Origin: Paractinoplanes brasiliensis
Lineage (GTDB): Bacteria; Actinomycetota; Actinomycetes; Mycobacteriales; Micromonosporaceae
Length of the DNA: 64,000 bases
Direction: 5' to 3'
Assembly (NCBI RefSeq): GCF_004362215.1
Contig: NZ_SNWR01000001.1
Span: 4,198,001-4,262,000, forward strand
In this document: positions 40,260-49,825 of the stretch, piece after piece
Position numbering within the stretch: the stretch's first letter is position 1
How the letters are laid out: each line of letters begins with the position of its first letter
The notes under the pieces: model-generated
Database searches by the model: none
The model's input: only the letters and a program-made list of their open reading frames with translations
What the model was told of the DNA's origin: nothing
Position numbers and translations under genes: made by a program

Positions 40260-41837
40260 TCAGATCCAGCGGCCGCCCAGCCACATGCGCCCCGACCAAC
40301 TCTCGTACGGGATCACCTGAGCCGTGAAAATTGGATAGAAGTAGGCGAAACACACCGCTACCAGCACAATGTAGGCACCTACCACTACGGTGCCTACCAG
40401 CTGGCGGTCCGATCTTGCCTTGCCCTGGGCTATGCCTTCGGGCGGCGTCATGATGGCGCCCAGCACGTAGACGACGGCCAGGATCAGGAACGGCAGGGCC
40501 GGCAGCACGTAGAACGAGAACATCGTGCGCCCGTCCTTGACCGCGTAGTAGAACCACGGCAGCAGGCCCGCGACCACCGGCACCAGGATCGCCCAGGCCC
40601 GCCAGTCGCGCCGGGCCAGGCCGAACCAGACCAGGGCGGCCAGGGCGGGCAGGAACGACCACCACAGGATCGGCGTGCCGAGCAGCAGGATCTCGCGGGC
40701 GCAGCTGGGGGCGCCGCAGTTGCCGCTGTTGTTCCAGTAGAACGCGACCGGCCGGCCGAGCAGCAGCCACTGCCACGGCCACGACTGGTAGATGTGCCGC
40801 TCGGTCAGGCCACTGTGGAACCTGTAGGCCTCGTGGTGGTAATGCCACAGGTTGAGCAGCGCGCCGATCAGCGGGGGCTCGCTCATGCCGTTGGCCTCGC
40901 GATAGTGGCGGAAGTAGCCGGTGTCGGTGACGAACCAGCCGGTCCACGTGGCCAGATAGATCACGAGGGTGAGCGCGAAGCTGAGGATCAGCCACCCCAG
41001 GTCGCCGAGGATGCCGGCCAGGAACGGGCCCTGGACGCCGGCCGACCGTCGCGCCTGGACCCGCCAGACGATCACCAGGGCGCCGAGGAACGGGGCGAAG
41101 AACAGCGCGCTCCACTTCACGCCGCAGGCCATGCCGAACGTGATGCCGGCGACCAGCAGCCACCACGGCACTATCCGGGGGACGCTTGCCGTCTTGGCCG
41201 GGTCGAACCCTTTTTCGAGCGCCTTGAGCCACTGGCGCCGGTAGTGGTCGCGGTCGAGCACGATGGCGGCGAACGTGGCCAGGATGAACGTGCCGAGGAA
41301 GATGTCGAGCAGCGACGTGCGCGAAAGCACCAGCTGGTAGCCGTCGAGTGTCATCAGCAGCCCGGCCAGCCCGGCCAGCAGCACCGAGTGGAACAGCCGG
41401 TACGTCACCCGGATGAGGATCAGAATCATCACGGTGCCCGCCACCGCGGCCGGGAAGCGCCAGCCCAGCTCCGTGTTGCCGAACATCAGCTCGCCGAGGG
41501 CGATGAGCCATTTGCCGAGCGGGGGATGCACCACGTACGCCGGGCCGTTGGTCTTCTCGTCCCATTCGACGCCGTGCTGCAACATGTCCCAGGCGTCGGT
41601 CGGGTAGTACACCTCGTCGAAGATGTAGCCCTTCGGGCTGCTGATCCCGCTGAGCCGCAGGATCGCCGCGATGGTCACGATCAGGGCGGTGACCAGCCAC
41701 GAGTGCGGGTTCAGCCAGTTGTCGAGCGTCCTGAGCCGCCGCCGCACGATCTCGGGGACGGCGCGGACGCCCCCGGGTTCGGCCGCCGCCGGCGGTTCCG
41801 GGGTCAGCTCTGTCTCCGTCGTCGCCGCCGTAGTCAC
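40260..41837 (-). CDS. protein O-mannosyltransferase (PMT, GT39)
   Basis: A 525-residue integral membrane glycosyltransferase with about eleven helices. The catalytic acidic pair is in the first outside loop, FDEVYYPTDAWD; VHPPLGKW and SRTSLLDIFLG are further PMT signatures. It transfers mannose from polyprenyl-phosphate-mannose to Ser/Thr of exported proteins. Likely substrates in this window are the Thr/Pro-rich secreted protein at 46500 and the Pro/Thr stalk protein at 38561 (inference). Leaderless geometry: TACGAT ends six bases before the GTG. It is divergent from rsmI. Confidence 0.94.
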   Translation of the reverse strand: MTTAATTETELTPEPPAAAEPGGVRAVPEIVRRRLRTLDNWLNPHSWLVTALIVTIAAILRLSGISSPKGYIFDEVYYPTDAWDMLQHGVEWDEKTNGPAYVVHPPLGKWLIALGELMFGNTELGWRFPAAVAGTVMILILIRVTYRLFHSVLLAGLAGLLMTLDGYQLVLSRTSLLDIFLGTFILATFAAIVLDRDHYRRQWLKALEKGFDPAKTASVPRIVPWWLLVAGITFGMACGVKWSALFFAPFLGALVIVWRVQARRSAGVQGPFLAGILGDLGWLILSFALTLVIYLATWTGWFVTDTGYFRHYREANGMSEPPLIGALLNLWHYHHEAYRFHSGLTERHIYQSWPWQWLLLGRPVAFYWNNSGNCGAPSCAREILLLGTPILWWSFLPALAALVWFGLARRDWRAWAILVPVVAGLLPWFYYAVKDGRTMFSFYVLPALPFLILAVVYVLGAIMTPPEGIAQGKARSDRQLVGTVVVGAYIVLVAVCFAYFYPIFTAQVIPYESWSGRMWLGGRWI

Positions 41838-41912
41838 CCCGCGATCGTAGGACCTGCGACTGGGAGGCGGTGCCCGCCGTCACCTCGTCGCGGCGTGTGA
41901 TGGACTTTTGAG

Positions 41913-42758
41913 GTGGCTGACATCAAGGAAGGCCGGGTCGTGCTCGTCGGCGCGCCGCTGGGCAACGTCGGCGACGCGTCCGCCCGGCTACGTGAGGTAT
42001 TGGCGTCCGCCGATGTGGTCGCGGCCGAGGACACGCGCCGGCTGGCCCGGCTGGCCCGTGATCTCGAGGTGACGGTCACCGGCCGAGTCGTTTCATATTT
42101 CGAAGGAAACGACGAAAGGCGTACGCCGGAGCTGGTCGAGGCGCTGACCGGCGGCGCTGTGGTCGCGGTGGTCACCGACGGCGGCATGCCGAGCGTCTCC
42201 GATCCGGGATATCGCCTGGTGCGGGCGGCCCTCGACGCCGGTTTCCCGGTCACGGCGGCGCCCGGCCCGAGCGCGGTCACGACGGCTCTCGCGCTCTCCG
42301 GCCTGCCCAGCGACCGCTTCGTCTTCGAGGGCTTCCTTCCCCGTACGGGGTCCAACCGCCGATCGAGACTGAGGGAGCTCGCGTCCGAGCCGCGCACGCT
42401 GGTCTTCTTCGAGGCCCCGCACCGGATCGCGGGCATGCTCGCCGACCTCGCCGCCACATTCGGCGACGACCGGCCCGCCGCCGTCTGCCGTGAACTGACC
42501 AAGACGTACGAGGAAATCAGGCGCGACACCGCGGGTGAGCTGGCCGTGTGGGCGCAGCGGGAGGGGCCGCGCGGCGAGATCACGGTGGTCGTGGGTGGCG
42601 CCCCGGCCCGCCCCGCCGAGCGCCCGGCCGACGACGACCTGCGCGCGGCGGTCGCGGCCCGGGAGGCGGCCGGATCGTCGCGGCGGGACGCCATCCAGGC
42701 CGTCGCCGACGAGTACGGGATCAAGAAGCGCGAGGTGTACGCGCTGGTGCACGGCTAA
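41913..42758 (+). CDS. rsmI: 16S rRNA (cytidine-1402-2'-O)-methyltransferase
   Basis: A 281-residue methyltransferase modifying C1402 in the ribosomal decoding centre. The tetrapyrrole-methylase fold motifs are LVGAPLGNVGDASARL, AEDTRRLARL, VVTDGGMPSVSDPG and TAAPGPSAVTTALALSG. The C-terminal RsmI helix-turn segment, SRRDAIQAVADEYGIKKREV, is present. GTG 41913 directly precedes the family start. The gene is divergent from the mannosyltransferase and overlaps the convergent Pro-rich gene by four bases at the stop. Confidence 0.95.
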   Translation: MADIKEGRVVLVGAPLGNVGDASARLREVLASADVVAAEDTRRLARLARDLEVTVTGRVVSYFEGNDERRTPELVEALTGGAVVAVVTDGGMPSVSDPGYRLVRAALDAGFPVTAAPGPSAVTTALALSGLPSDRFVFEGFLPRTGSNRRSRLRELASEPRTLVFFEAPHRIAGMLADLAATFGDDRPAAVCRELTKTYEEIRRDTAGELAVWAQREGPRGEITVVVGGAPARPAERPADDDLRAAVAAREAAGSSRRDAIQAVADEYGIKKREVYALVHG

Positions 42759-44365
42759 TAGGCGGCGGCCAGGAAGCCTGCCAGCAGCGCCAGCGGGCCG
42801 GCCAGGCTGAGCAGCACCGCGCTGCGCCGCGCCCGGGCCGTCTCGAGCCGCCGCGCCTTGGTCACGCCCGCGATCGCGTAGCCGCAGAGCAGCACAAGCG
42901 CGAACCCGAGCATCCAGCGCAGTTGCAGCAGGGGGCCGGTGCCGCCCACGTACGCCTGGCGGCTGTCCGGGCTGACCATGCGGGCGGGCGTGACCGTTCC
43001 GGGTATCCGGGCCTGCCCCTCGACGCCGAGCAGGCGCACCTGCGTGATCGTGTACCGGCCGTCGGCCGACGCGAACCGTCCGAGGCAGCGCTGGGTCACG
43101 CCTTCGCCGGTGCACTGGGTCGTGGTGACGTAGCCCTGGTCGCCGTGCCCGACCGCGAGCCAGAACGGCTCCGCGCTGACCCAGGCGAAGAACGCCGCCA
43201 CCAGCCCGAGCGACACGAGCGACACCTGCGCCGAGAGCGGGCGCCCGGTTCGCTTGGCGCGGGCCCGGCCGGTGCTGCGGTGGCGGGCCCGGGTGAGCGC
43301 CGGCGGCGGCTCCTCGCCGGGCCGCACCTCGATGGTGTCGTCGCCCGGGTCGCGCCAGAACGTGGAGTTCTCGAGCCGGTTGAGCCGGGCGTCGGTTTCG
43401 GGGCTGCCGGTGGGCGGGGGCAGCGGCTCGGTGGGGCGGGCGTGCGGGCTGCCGGACTGGCGGGGCCGCGCGGGCAGCGGATGGTCCAGCGGCACGGTCG
43501 GCCGGTGGCCGAGGCTCGGATCCGGCAGCACCATGACGTCGTCGGGCGGCGGAGTGACCTCGGCCTTCGGCTTCGGCGGCACGACCGGGGCCGACCGTAC
43601 GGCCTCCGGGTGGCCGCTCCGGGCCGCTTTCGCGTCCGGCGTCGTACGCGTGTCCTGGGCTGCGGGCTGGGCTTTCGCGCCCGGCGTCGTCTGCGCGTCC
43701 CGGGCCGTGAGCTGGGTGGACGGGGCGCCCGGAGGCTGCATGGGCTGGACGGACGGGGCGCCCGGGGGCTGCATGGGCTGGGCCATGGGCTGGGTGGACG
43801 GGGCCCCCGGGGTCGGCGTGGGCTGGGCCGGCTGCGCGGCCGGGGTCTGCGCGGCAGTGGCGGGCTTTGCCGCACCGGTCGGCTGCGTTTCCCGGGCTCG
43901 CTGGGCAGCGGGGGCCGGTTGCGTCCCGGCCGGCGGTGGGGAGGCTTGAGCCGCCGACGGGGTGTCGGCGGCCACCGTTTCGGGTGACTTCTGCGCCGTG
44001 TGCCCGGCAGCCGGGCGCAGCGGGTTGTAGCGGTGCGGGTCGGGCCGGTCATGGTCGCGCTCGACGGCGGCCGGGGGTTTCTCCGCGCCGGGCGCCAGTT
44101 CCTCGGAGACGTCCTGGACACCCGCGGCGTGCGCCTCGGCCGCCTCGCCGGCGCGCGGCGCGGCGGCGGGCGGCAGCAGCACGCCGGTGCCGCCCGCGGG
44201 CTGTTCGGGGCCGGGGTGCGGCGGCCTGCGGCGCGGGCCGTGGGCGGGGTTGTCGGCCGTGCGGTCGGTCTCGCCGCGCCACCAGGCCGCGTCGGGATCG
44301 GGCAGGGCCCACGGGTCGGACCCGCTTCGCGGCGTTTCCCCAGGCTGTGGCGTGTCTCCGGGCAC
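42755..44365 (-). CDS. Pro/Ala-rich membrane protein of unknown function
   Basis: A 536-residue protein. The first 370 residues are disordered Pro/Ala/Gln sequence, including near-repeats of QPMQPPGAPS (two copies side by side). The C-terminal 160 residues hold a helix (VSLVSLGLVAAFFAWVS), an extracytoplasmic loop with a cysteine pair (TQCTGEGVTQRCLG), and two further helices (LRWMLGFALVLLCGYAIAG and AVLLSLAGPLALLAGFLAA). It ends in a short AAY. I do not recognise the folded domain. It is convergent with rsmI and divergent from metG. Confidence 0.8.
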   Translation of the reverse strand: MPGDTPQPGETPRSGSDPWALPDPDAAWWRGETDRTADNPAHGPRRRPPHPGPEQPAGGTGVLLPPAAAPRAGEAAEAHAAGVQDVSEELAPGAEKPPAAVERDHDRPDPHRYNPLRPAAGHTAQKSPETVAADTPSAAQASPPPAGTQPAPAAQRARETQPTGAAKPATAAQTPAAQPAQPTPTPGAPSTQPMAQPMQPPGAPSVQPMQPPGAPSTQLTARDAQTTPGAKAQPAAQDTRTTPDAKAARSGHPEAVRSAPVVPPKPKAEVTPPPDDVMVLPDPSLGHRPTVPLDHPLPARPRQSGSPHARPTEPLPPPTGSPETDARLNRLENSTFWRDPGDDTIEVRPGEEPPPALTRARHRSTGRARAKRTGRPLSAQVSLVSLGLVAAFFAWVSAEPFWLAVGHGDQGYVTTTQCTGEGVTQRCLGRFASADGRYTITQVRLLGVEGQARIPGTVTPARMVSPDSRQAYVGGTGPLLQLRWMLGFALVLLCGYAIAGVTKARRLETARARRSAVLLSLAGPLALLAGFLAAAY

Positions 44366-44483
44366 GGGTCCATTGGACTACGCGGGCGAGCGGGGATCGC
44401 GTTTTGAATCGGGCGTGTCGTGATAAATAGGGATCTCATGGAGCGCTGGGCGAATCCGTTCGCGAGGCGCCGGGGCCGCTCAC

Positions 44484-44489
44484 TACGCT
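44484..44489 (+). promoter_or_regulatory. -10 box of leaderless metG
   Basis: TACGCT ends eight bases before the metG ATG at 44498. A TTCGCG sequence about 18 bases further upstream could be the -35. No Shine-Dalgarno sequence precedes the ATG. Confidence 0.5.
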
Positions 44490-44497
44490 TGTACCTC

Positions 44498-46294
44498 ATG
44501 AGTCACGTTCTCGCCGCGGTTGCCTGGCCCTATGCCAACGGCCCGCGCCACATCGGTCATGTCTCCGGCTTCGGGGTGCCCTCCGACGTTTTCAGCCGGT
44601 ACATGCGCATGGCCGGGCACGACGTGCTCATGGTGTCGGGGACGGACGAGCACGGCACACCGATCCAGGTGCAGGCCGACGCGGACGGGGTGAGCCCGCG
44701 TGAGCTCGCCGACCGGTACAACCGCGTCATCGTCGAGGACCTGCACGGCCTCGGCCTGTCCTACGACCTGTTCACCCGCACCACCACGCGCAACCACTAC
44801 GCCGTGGTGCAGGAGCTGTTCACCGCGCTCGAGCGCAACGGCTACATCGTCAAGCGCACGACGCTGGGCGCCCGCTCGCCGTCGACGGGGCGCACCCTGC
44901 CCGACCGTTACATCGAGGGCACCTGCCCGATCTGCGGTTACGAGAGCGCGCGTGGCGACCAGTGCGACAACTGCGGCAACCAGCTCGACCCCGAGCAGCT
45001 GATCAACCCGCGCTCCAAGATCAACGGCGAGACGCCGGAGTTCGTCGAGACCGAGCACTTCTTCCTCGACCTGCCGGCCTTCGCCGAGGCCATCGGCAAC
45101 TGGCTCGATCAGCGGGAGAACTGGCGGCCCAACGTCCTGAAGTTCTCCCGTAACCTGCTCGACGACCTGCAGCCCCGGGCCATCACCCGTGACCTCGAGT
45201 GGGGTGTGCCGATCCCGCTCGACGGCTGGCGCGACCGCGGCGACAAGCGCATCTACGTCTGGTTCGACGCGGTCATCGGCTACCTGTCGGCCTCGATCGA
45301 GTGGGCCCGCCGCTCCGGCGACCCCGAGGCGTGGCGCAAGTGGTGGTCGGCCGACGGGCTGGGCAAGGACGCCCTGGGCTACTACTTCATGGGCAAGGAC
45401 AACATCGTCTTCCACTCGGTGATCTGGCCGGCGTTGCTGCTCGGTTACTCCGGCGAGGGAGACAAGGGCGGTCAGCCGGGCGAGCTGGGCCGGCTGAACC
45501 TGCCGACCGAGGTGGTCTCCAGTGAGTACCTGACGATGGAGGGCAAGAAGTTCTCCTCGTCGCGGCGGGTGGTCATCTACGTCCGCGACTTCCTGGAGCG
45601 TTACGACGCCGACGCGCTGCGCTATTTCATCGCGGCGGCCGGGCCCGAGTCCAACGACACCGACTTCACCTGGGCCGAGTTCGTCCGGCGCAACAACGAC
45701 GAGCTGGTGGCCGGTTGGGGCAACCTGGTCAACCGCTCGATCTCGATGGCCGCCAAGAACTTCGGGGCCGTGCCGGCCATGGGTGAGCTGACCGGAGAGG
45801 ACGAGGCTGTGCTGGCCGTGGCCAAGGCGGGCTTCGCCACGGTCGGCGAGCTGATCGGCAAGCACCGGCAGAAGGCGGCGATCGGCGAGGCGATGAAGGT
45901 GGTCGCCGAGGCCAACAAGTACCTCTCCGAGCAGGCCCCGTGGAAGCTCAAGTCGGAGGAGGAGAAGCCCCGCCAGGCCACCGTGCTCGCCGTCGCGCTG
46001 CAGGTCGTCAGCGACGCCAACACGCTGCTGACGCCGTTCCTGCCGCACTCCGCGCAGAAGGTGTTCGAGCTGCTCGGCGGCGAGGGCGTGCACGCGCCGA
46101 TGCCGCGCATCGAGGAGGTCGAGGACCTGGACGGCGGCCCGGGTTACCCGGTGCTCACGGGCGACTACACAGCCGGGGCCCGCTGGGAGTCAGTGCCCTT
46201 GGTCACAGGAACCCCGCTGGCCACCCCGAAACCGGTCTTCCGCAAGCTCGATCCGTCCGTCATCGAGGAGGAGCTGGCCCGCCTAGCAGGCTGA
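44498..46294 (+). CDS. metG: methionyl-tRNA synthetase
   Basis: A 598-residue class I synthetase charging tRNA-Met. The ATP-binding HIGH motif is in GPRHIGHVSGF and the KMSKS equivalent is KKFSSSRR. The zinc knuckle CPICGYESARGDQCDNCGN lies in the connective domain. YVWFDAVIGYLSA and the anticodon-binding helices follow. The C-terminal EMAP-type dimerisation domain of some MetRS is absent. ATG 44498 fits the family start; a TACGCT box eight bases upstream and no ribosome site suggest a leaderless mRNA. A T-tailed hairpin terminator follows. Confidence 0.96.
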   Translation: MSHVLAAVAWPYANGPRHIGHVSGFGVPSDVFSRYMRMAGHDVLMVSGTDEHGTPIQVQADADGVSPRELADRYNRVIVEDLHGLGLSYDLFTRTTTRNHYAVVQELFTALERNGYIVKRTTLGARSPSTGRTLPDRYIEGTCPICGYESARGDQCDNCGNQLDPEQLINPRSKINGETPEFVETEHFFLDLPAFAEAIGNWLDQRENWRPNVLKFSRNLLDDLQPRAITRDLEWGVPIPLDGWRDRGDKRIYVWFDAVIGYLSASIEWARRSGDPEAWRKWWSADGLGKDALGYYFMGKDNIVFHSVIWPALLLGYSGEGDKGGQPGELGRLNLPTEVVSSEYLTMEGKKFSSSRRVVIYVRDFLERYDADALRYFIAAAGPESNDTDFTWAEFVRRNNDELVAGWGNLVNRSISMAAKNFGAVPAMGELTGEDEAVLAVAKAGFATVGELIGKHRQKAAIGEAMKVVAEANKYLSEQAPWKLKSEEEKPRQATVLAVALQVVSDANTLLTPFLPHSAQKVFELLGGEGVHAPMPRIEEVEDLDGGPGYPVLTGDYTAGARWESVPLVTGTPLATPKPVFRKLDPSVIEEELARLAG

Positions 46295-46306
46295 TCTGGT
46301 TCTATC

Positions 46307-46353
46307 GACGAGGTTCGTTGGCACGAAAGGTGCTTTCGGGCCTCGTCCTTTTA
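46307..46353 (+). terminator. rho-independent terminator of metG
   Basis: Nested stems GACGAGG/CCTCGTC and GAAAG/CTTTC are followed by CTTTTATCT. This is the only hairpin in the window with a clear T-tract. Confidence 0.85.
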
Positions 46354-46499
46354 TCTGATTGATCGATGTGTTGGTGATCCGGTAGCGTTCGCGCTCCACG
46401 GGGGAACACCAGCGTTACATCGAAACGGCTCCGTCCTGACGCGAGTCGTGACGATTGGCCCCCTTCGTGCGGTTTCAACCCCCTCGAAGGAGCATTTCC

Positions 46500-47723
46500 T
46501 TGAACTCTCGCCTCTCTCGTCCGCTGCTCGCGGCCGTGATCAGCGGCGCCCTGGCCGGCGGCCTCGCGGCCGCGCCCGCGCTCGCTGAACCGTCGCCGCC
46601 GCTGCCCGAGGCCACCGAGACGACGACCGCCCCGGCCACGACGGAGCCGACGGTCGAGCCGACCACGGTCGCGCCCACGACGGAGCCGCCCACCACCCCG
46701 CCCACGACGGAGCCCGCGACGACTCCGCCCACGACGGAGCCGCCCACCACCCCGCCGACCACGGCCCCGCCGACCACCACGACGCCGACGCCGCCCGCCG
46801 ACAAGACGGCTCCCACCGGCGCCTTCAGCCTCAACCGCTGGTCCATCTGGACCGGTCAGACGGTGACGATCACGGTGTTCGGTGTCGGCGACAACGTGAG
46901 CGTGGGCCCCGAGATCAAGCGCGTCGTGACGTGGGGTGACGGCTCGACCCAGACGCTGCACCACACCGCGAAGAACGTCACCCACACGTACAAGTCGAGC
47001 GGCAAGAAGCCGATCACCTTGACGCTGACCGACCTCGCGGGCAACAAGAAGGTCGCCAAGTCGTCCGGCCCGACCGTCTCGGTCCCGGCACTCAAGTACA
47101 AGCTGAACAAGACGTCGGTCTGGGCCGGCGAGAAGTTCGTCTGGGAGATCACCTCGGTGCCGGCCGGCACGAAGAAGATCTCGGTGAACTGGGGTGACGG
47201 GCGCGCCTCGGCGCTCAGTGTCAAGAAGCAGAAGGTCACGCGCTACTACTTCACCAACCCGAGCAACGGCGCCTTCGTCCCGCCGGGCACGAAGACCCTC
47301 ACGGCCTACATCTACAACGGGTACGGCATGGCCACCCCGCTGACCGTCGGCAAGGTCACCTTGAAGAAGGACAGCTGGCGGCCGGTGCTCAAGCTCAGCG
47401 TGCCGTCGAAGGCGAACAAGGCCTCGTCCTGGAAGGCGATCAAGGGCACCGCGAGCGACAAGGGCTCCGGCATCAAGGAGATGTACGTCGCCGCCCTCGT
47501 GATCAAGAACAACAACACCATCGTCTGCTACAACGGCAAGAAGTGGATCACGGTTACCGACGCCAACATCCTCTCCTGCAGCCGCCCGGTGAAGGTGACG
47601 AAGGGCAAGTTCTCGCTGGGCCTGAAGAACACGCCCAAGGGCTACCTCGGCGTCATCCTCGCGGCGATGGACTGGTCGGGCAACCTCGACAACCACACCC
47701 CGTACGAGCGCACGATCAGCTGA
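46500..47723 (+). CDS. secreted Thr/Pro-stalk protein with PKD-like domains
   Basis: A 407-residue exported protein. The TTG start (46500) has AAGGAG eight bases upstream. The signal peptide (PLLAAVISGALAGGLAAAPA) ends near residue 29. A 60-residue stalk of TTEPPTTPPTT-type repeats follows. Two PKD-like beta domains each carry a WGDG turn (RVVTWGDGSTQ and SVNWGDGRAS), then a lysine-rich C-terminal domain with two cysteines. The Thr/Pro stalk is a classic O-mannosylation substrate, and a PMT gene is 5 kb away. Wall or surface adhesion is inferred; no anchor signal is seen. Confidence 0.88.
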   Translation: MNSRLSRPLLAAVISGALAGGLAAAPALAEPSPPLPEATETTTAPATTEPTVEPTTVAPTTEPPTTPPTTEPATTPPTTEPPTTPPTTAPPTTTTPTPPADKTAPTGAFSLNRWSIWTGQTVTITVFGVGDNVSVGPEIKRVVTWGDGSTQTLHHTAKNVTHTYKSSGKKPITLTLTDLAGNKKVAKSSGPTVSVPALKYKLNKTSVWAGEKFVWEITSVPAGTKKISVNWGDGRASALSVKKQKVTRYYFTNPSNGAFVPPGTKTLTAYIYNGYGMATPLTVGKVTLKKDSWRPVLKLSVPSKANKASSWKAIKGTASDKGSGIKEMYVAALVIKNNNTIVCYNGKKWITVTDANILSCSRPVKVTKGKFSLGLKNTPKGYLGVILAAMDWSGNLDNHTPYERTIS

Positions 47724-47740
47724 CGCTCCACCAGCAGAAC

Positions 47741-47778
47741 GAAGCCGGCGTCGCCCGTGGGAGGGTGGCGCCGGCTTC
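47741..47778. terminator. bidirectional terminator hairpin
   Basis: A GAAGCCGGCG/CGCCGGCTTC stem of ten pairs between convergent genes ending at 47723 and 47793. Confidence 0.7.
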
Positions 47779-47792
47779 GGCCTTCTCAAGGG

Positions 47793-48827
47793 TCAGAGCG
47801 GGTACGGGATGTCGGTGATGTGGTGGTCGAGGAGCTCGCCTACCGGGGCCCACGCCTCGTAGACGCCGCGCTCATAGCAGCGTGCGCCCGTGGCCGCCAA
47901 GGCGTCGTTGTCGGGGCGCAGCAGCCGTAGCCGGGCCCAGGACTCGTCGCGCTGCAGGACCCAGCACGGGACTCCGCGCCAGAGGGCCTGCTCGGCGCGG
48001 CGGCTCAGGGAGGACACCGGGTAGCGGGCCGCGCGGGTCAGGGCTCGCACCCGGAACTCGTCGGGCGGGTCGGCGACTGCTTCGTACTCGCGGCCCTTGA
48101 TCTGGCCGACCAGCCGCGCCGAACCGGATGTCGTGCAGGGCACGTACTCGCGGTCGGGGCTCACGCCGGGAAGGTCGCCGAGCAGGTTGCGCCACCGTGG
48201 ACCGGCCAGGCGCAGCCAGCCGTTCTGTTCCGGCTGAAAGGTGTAGAGGATCACCTCGTCGCCGCCGGGCACGTACGCGACGATCTGCGAGTTGGCCGGC
48301 AGCGGCAGGTCGGCGAACCCGGCGGTGACGTACTCGGGAATGAGCTCGTCGGTGCTCGGCGTGAACCCGGTGCCGAGGATCATCGCGCCGATCCGCTGGT
48401 GGGACTGGATCATCGCCAGCCCGGGTTGCGCCGGCCCGCCGGGCACGTCGTAGTCGAGCGGATCCACGGCACGCCAGCGCAACGCGTAAGCCACCTCGGA
48501 GTCGGTCACGCCGTCGGTGCCGAGCAGGGCCAGGTCGTGGGGATCGCGGAGGTGGGCCACGTCGCAGGCGCGGTAACAGAAGCCGTACGGGGGCCAGCCG
48601 CCGAGATGGCCGGAAACCTGGGCCGGCGAGAGCACCTTGAGCATGCGCGTGCCACGGCGTACAGCCGCTGTGGTCCGGATCCGGCGCAGCACCGGGTCGT
48701 CGCGGAAGCCGGCCGACTGGCTCATCTGCTGCACCCGTGCCCAGCCGAGGTCACGCCGCAGCGGGGCGCTGAGCGGGGGTTCGAGCGGATCGGCGCCGAT
48801 CGCGCTGTCCTCGCCGGTCACGGTCAC
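47793..48827 (-). CDS. conserved hypothetical protein (344 aa)
   Basis: A soluble 344-residue protein I cannot assign. It has no signal peptide or membrane helix. Noticeable segments are GGWPPYGFCYRACDVAHL, DSEVAYALRWRAVDPLDYDV, MIQSHQRIGAMILGTGFTPS and the C-terminal LDHHITDIPYPL. Codon use matches its neighbours, so it is a native gene. Leaderless geometry: TAGTTT ends six bases before the GTG at 48827. It is divergent from tatD, with the two start codons 77 bases apart. Confidence 0.8.
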   Translation of the reverse strand: MTVTGEDSAIGADPLEPPLSAPLRRDLGWARVQQMSQSAGFRDDPVLRRIRTTAAVRRGTRMLKVLSPAQVSGHLGGWPPYGFCYRACDVAHLRDPHDLALLGTDGVTDSEVAYALRWRAVDPLDYDVPGGPAQPGLAMIQSHQRIGAMILGTGFTPSTDELIPEYVTAGFADLPLPANSQIVAYVPGGDEVILYTFQPEQNGWLRLAGPRWRNLLGDLPGVSPDREYVPCTTSGSARLVGQIKGREYEAVADPPDEFRVRALTRAARYPVSSLSRRAEQALWRGVPCWVLQRDESWARLRLLRPDNDALAATGARCYERGVYEAWAPVGELLDHHITDIPYPL

Positions 48828-48904
48828 GGTGGGAAACTAGACAACAGGCATGGACTTCAGGTGAACATGCGGTGGCCGGAGTGTCGAAGTGCAGAATGTC
48901 TCCC

Positions 48905-49795
48905 ATGCCATCGTCACCTTCGGAGTCCCGCCGGGAGAAGGCTCGCCGGCGGGCCGGGGAGTTCCCGGCTGCGCCTGAGCCGCTTGCTGTTCCGGTGTTC
49001 GACAGCCATACCCACCTCGACCTGACCATTGAGGAAGCCGGGGTGCCCGGGGGCGAGGCTGCCGACCCGGTCGAGGCGCTGCTGACCGCCGCTGCCAAGG
49101 CCGGTGTGGGTCGGGTTGTTCAGGTCGGAGTGGACGAGCCGTCGTCGCGCTGGAGCGCCGAGCTGGCCGCCCGCCACACGTCGGTGCTGGCCGCCGTGGC
49201 GCTGCACCCCAACGAGGCGCCACGCCTGTCCGATCTGGACGAGTCGCTGCGAGCCATCGAGGCGCTCGCGGCCGAGCCGAGGGTCCGCGGCGTCGGGGAG
49301 ACGGGCCTCGACACCTTCCGTACGCCGGAGGAGGGCCGGGCGGCGCAGGAGGAGAGCTTCCGCGCGCACATCGCCATCGCCAAACGCCACGGCAAGGCAC
49401 TGATCATCCACGACCGCGACGCCCACGAGGACGTGCTGCGGGTGCTCGATGCCGAGGGCGCGCCCGACACGGTCGTCATGCACTGCTTCTCGGGTGACGC
49501 GGCGTTCGCCACCGAGTGCGTACGGCGGGGCTTTCATCTCAGTTTCGCCGGCACGGTGACCTTTGCCAGCGCCGGGAGCCTGCGCGAGGCGGCGGCCCTG
49601 ACCCCGCGTGAGCAGATCATGGTCGAGACCGACGCGCCCTATCTGACCCCCGTGCCGTATCGCGGCCGCCCGAACGCTTCGTATCTGATCCCGCTGACCG
49701 TACGCGCCCTGGCGGCCGCTCGGGGTGACGACGTCGACGAGCTGTGCGCCGCGATCTCGGACAACGGCGAGCGTGTTTTCGGGCCTTGGCGCTGA
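48905..49795 (+). CDS. TatD family hydrolase
   Basis: A 296-residue metal-dependent hydrolase (DNase/deoxyribonuclease-like). The metal motifs are FDSHTHLDL, GVGETGLD, IIHDRDAHED, VVMHCFSGD and VETDAPYLTP. About 35 charged residues precede the domain. ATG 48905 is used; no clear ribosome site precedes it. It stands just upstream of rsmA in the tatD-rsmA-ispE order common in actinobacteria, but separated from it by a promoter. Confidence 0.93.
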   Translation: MPSSPSESRREKARRRAGEFPAAPEPLAVPVFDSHTHLDLTIEEAGVPGGEAADPVEALLTAAAKAGVGRVVQVGVDEPSSRWSAELAARHTSVLAAVALHPNEAPRLSDLDESLRAIEALAAEPRVRGVGETGLDTFRTPEEGRAAQEESFRAHIAIAKRHGKALIIHDRDAHEDVLRVLDAEGAPDTVVMHCFSGDAAFATECVRRGFHLSFAGTVTFASAGSLREAAALTPREQIMVETDAPYLTPVPYRGRPNASYLIPLTVRALAAARGDDVDELCAAISDNGERVFGPWR

Positions 49796-49811
49796 CGATT
49801 CCCGCCCCGGC

Positions 49812-49817
49812 TAGGCT
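49812..49817 (+). promoter_or_regulatory. -10 box of leaderless rsmA operon
   Basis: TAGGCT ends eight bases before ATG 49826; no Shine-Dalgarno sequence is present. It would drive rsmA-uma2-ispE and perhaps the ABC-F gene. Confidence 0.5.
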
Positions 49818-49825
49818 TGCAACTC

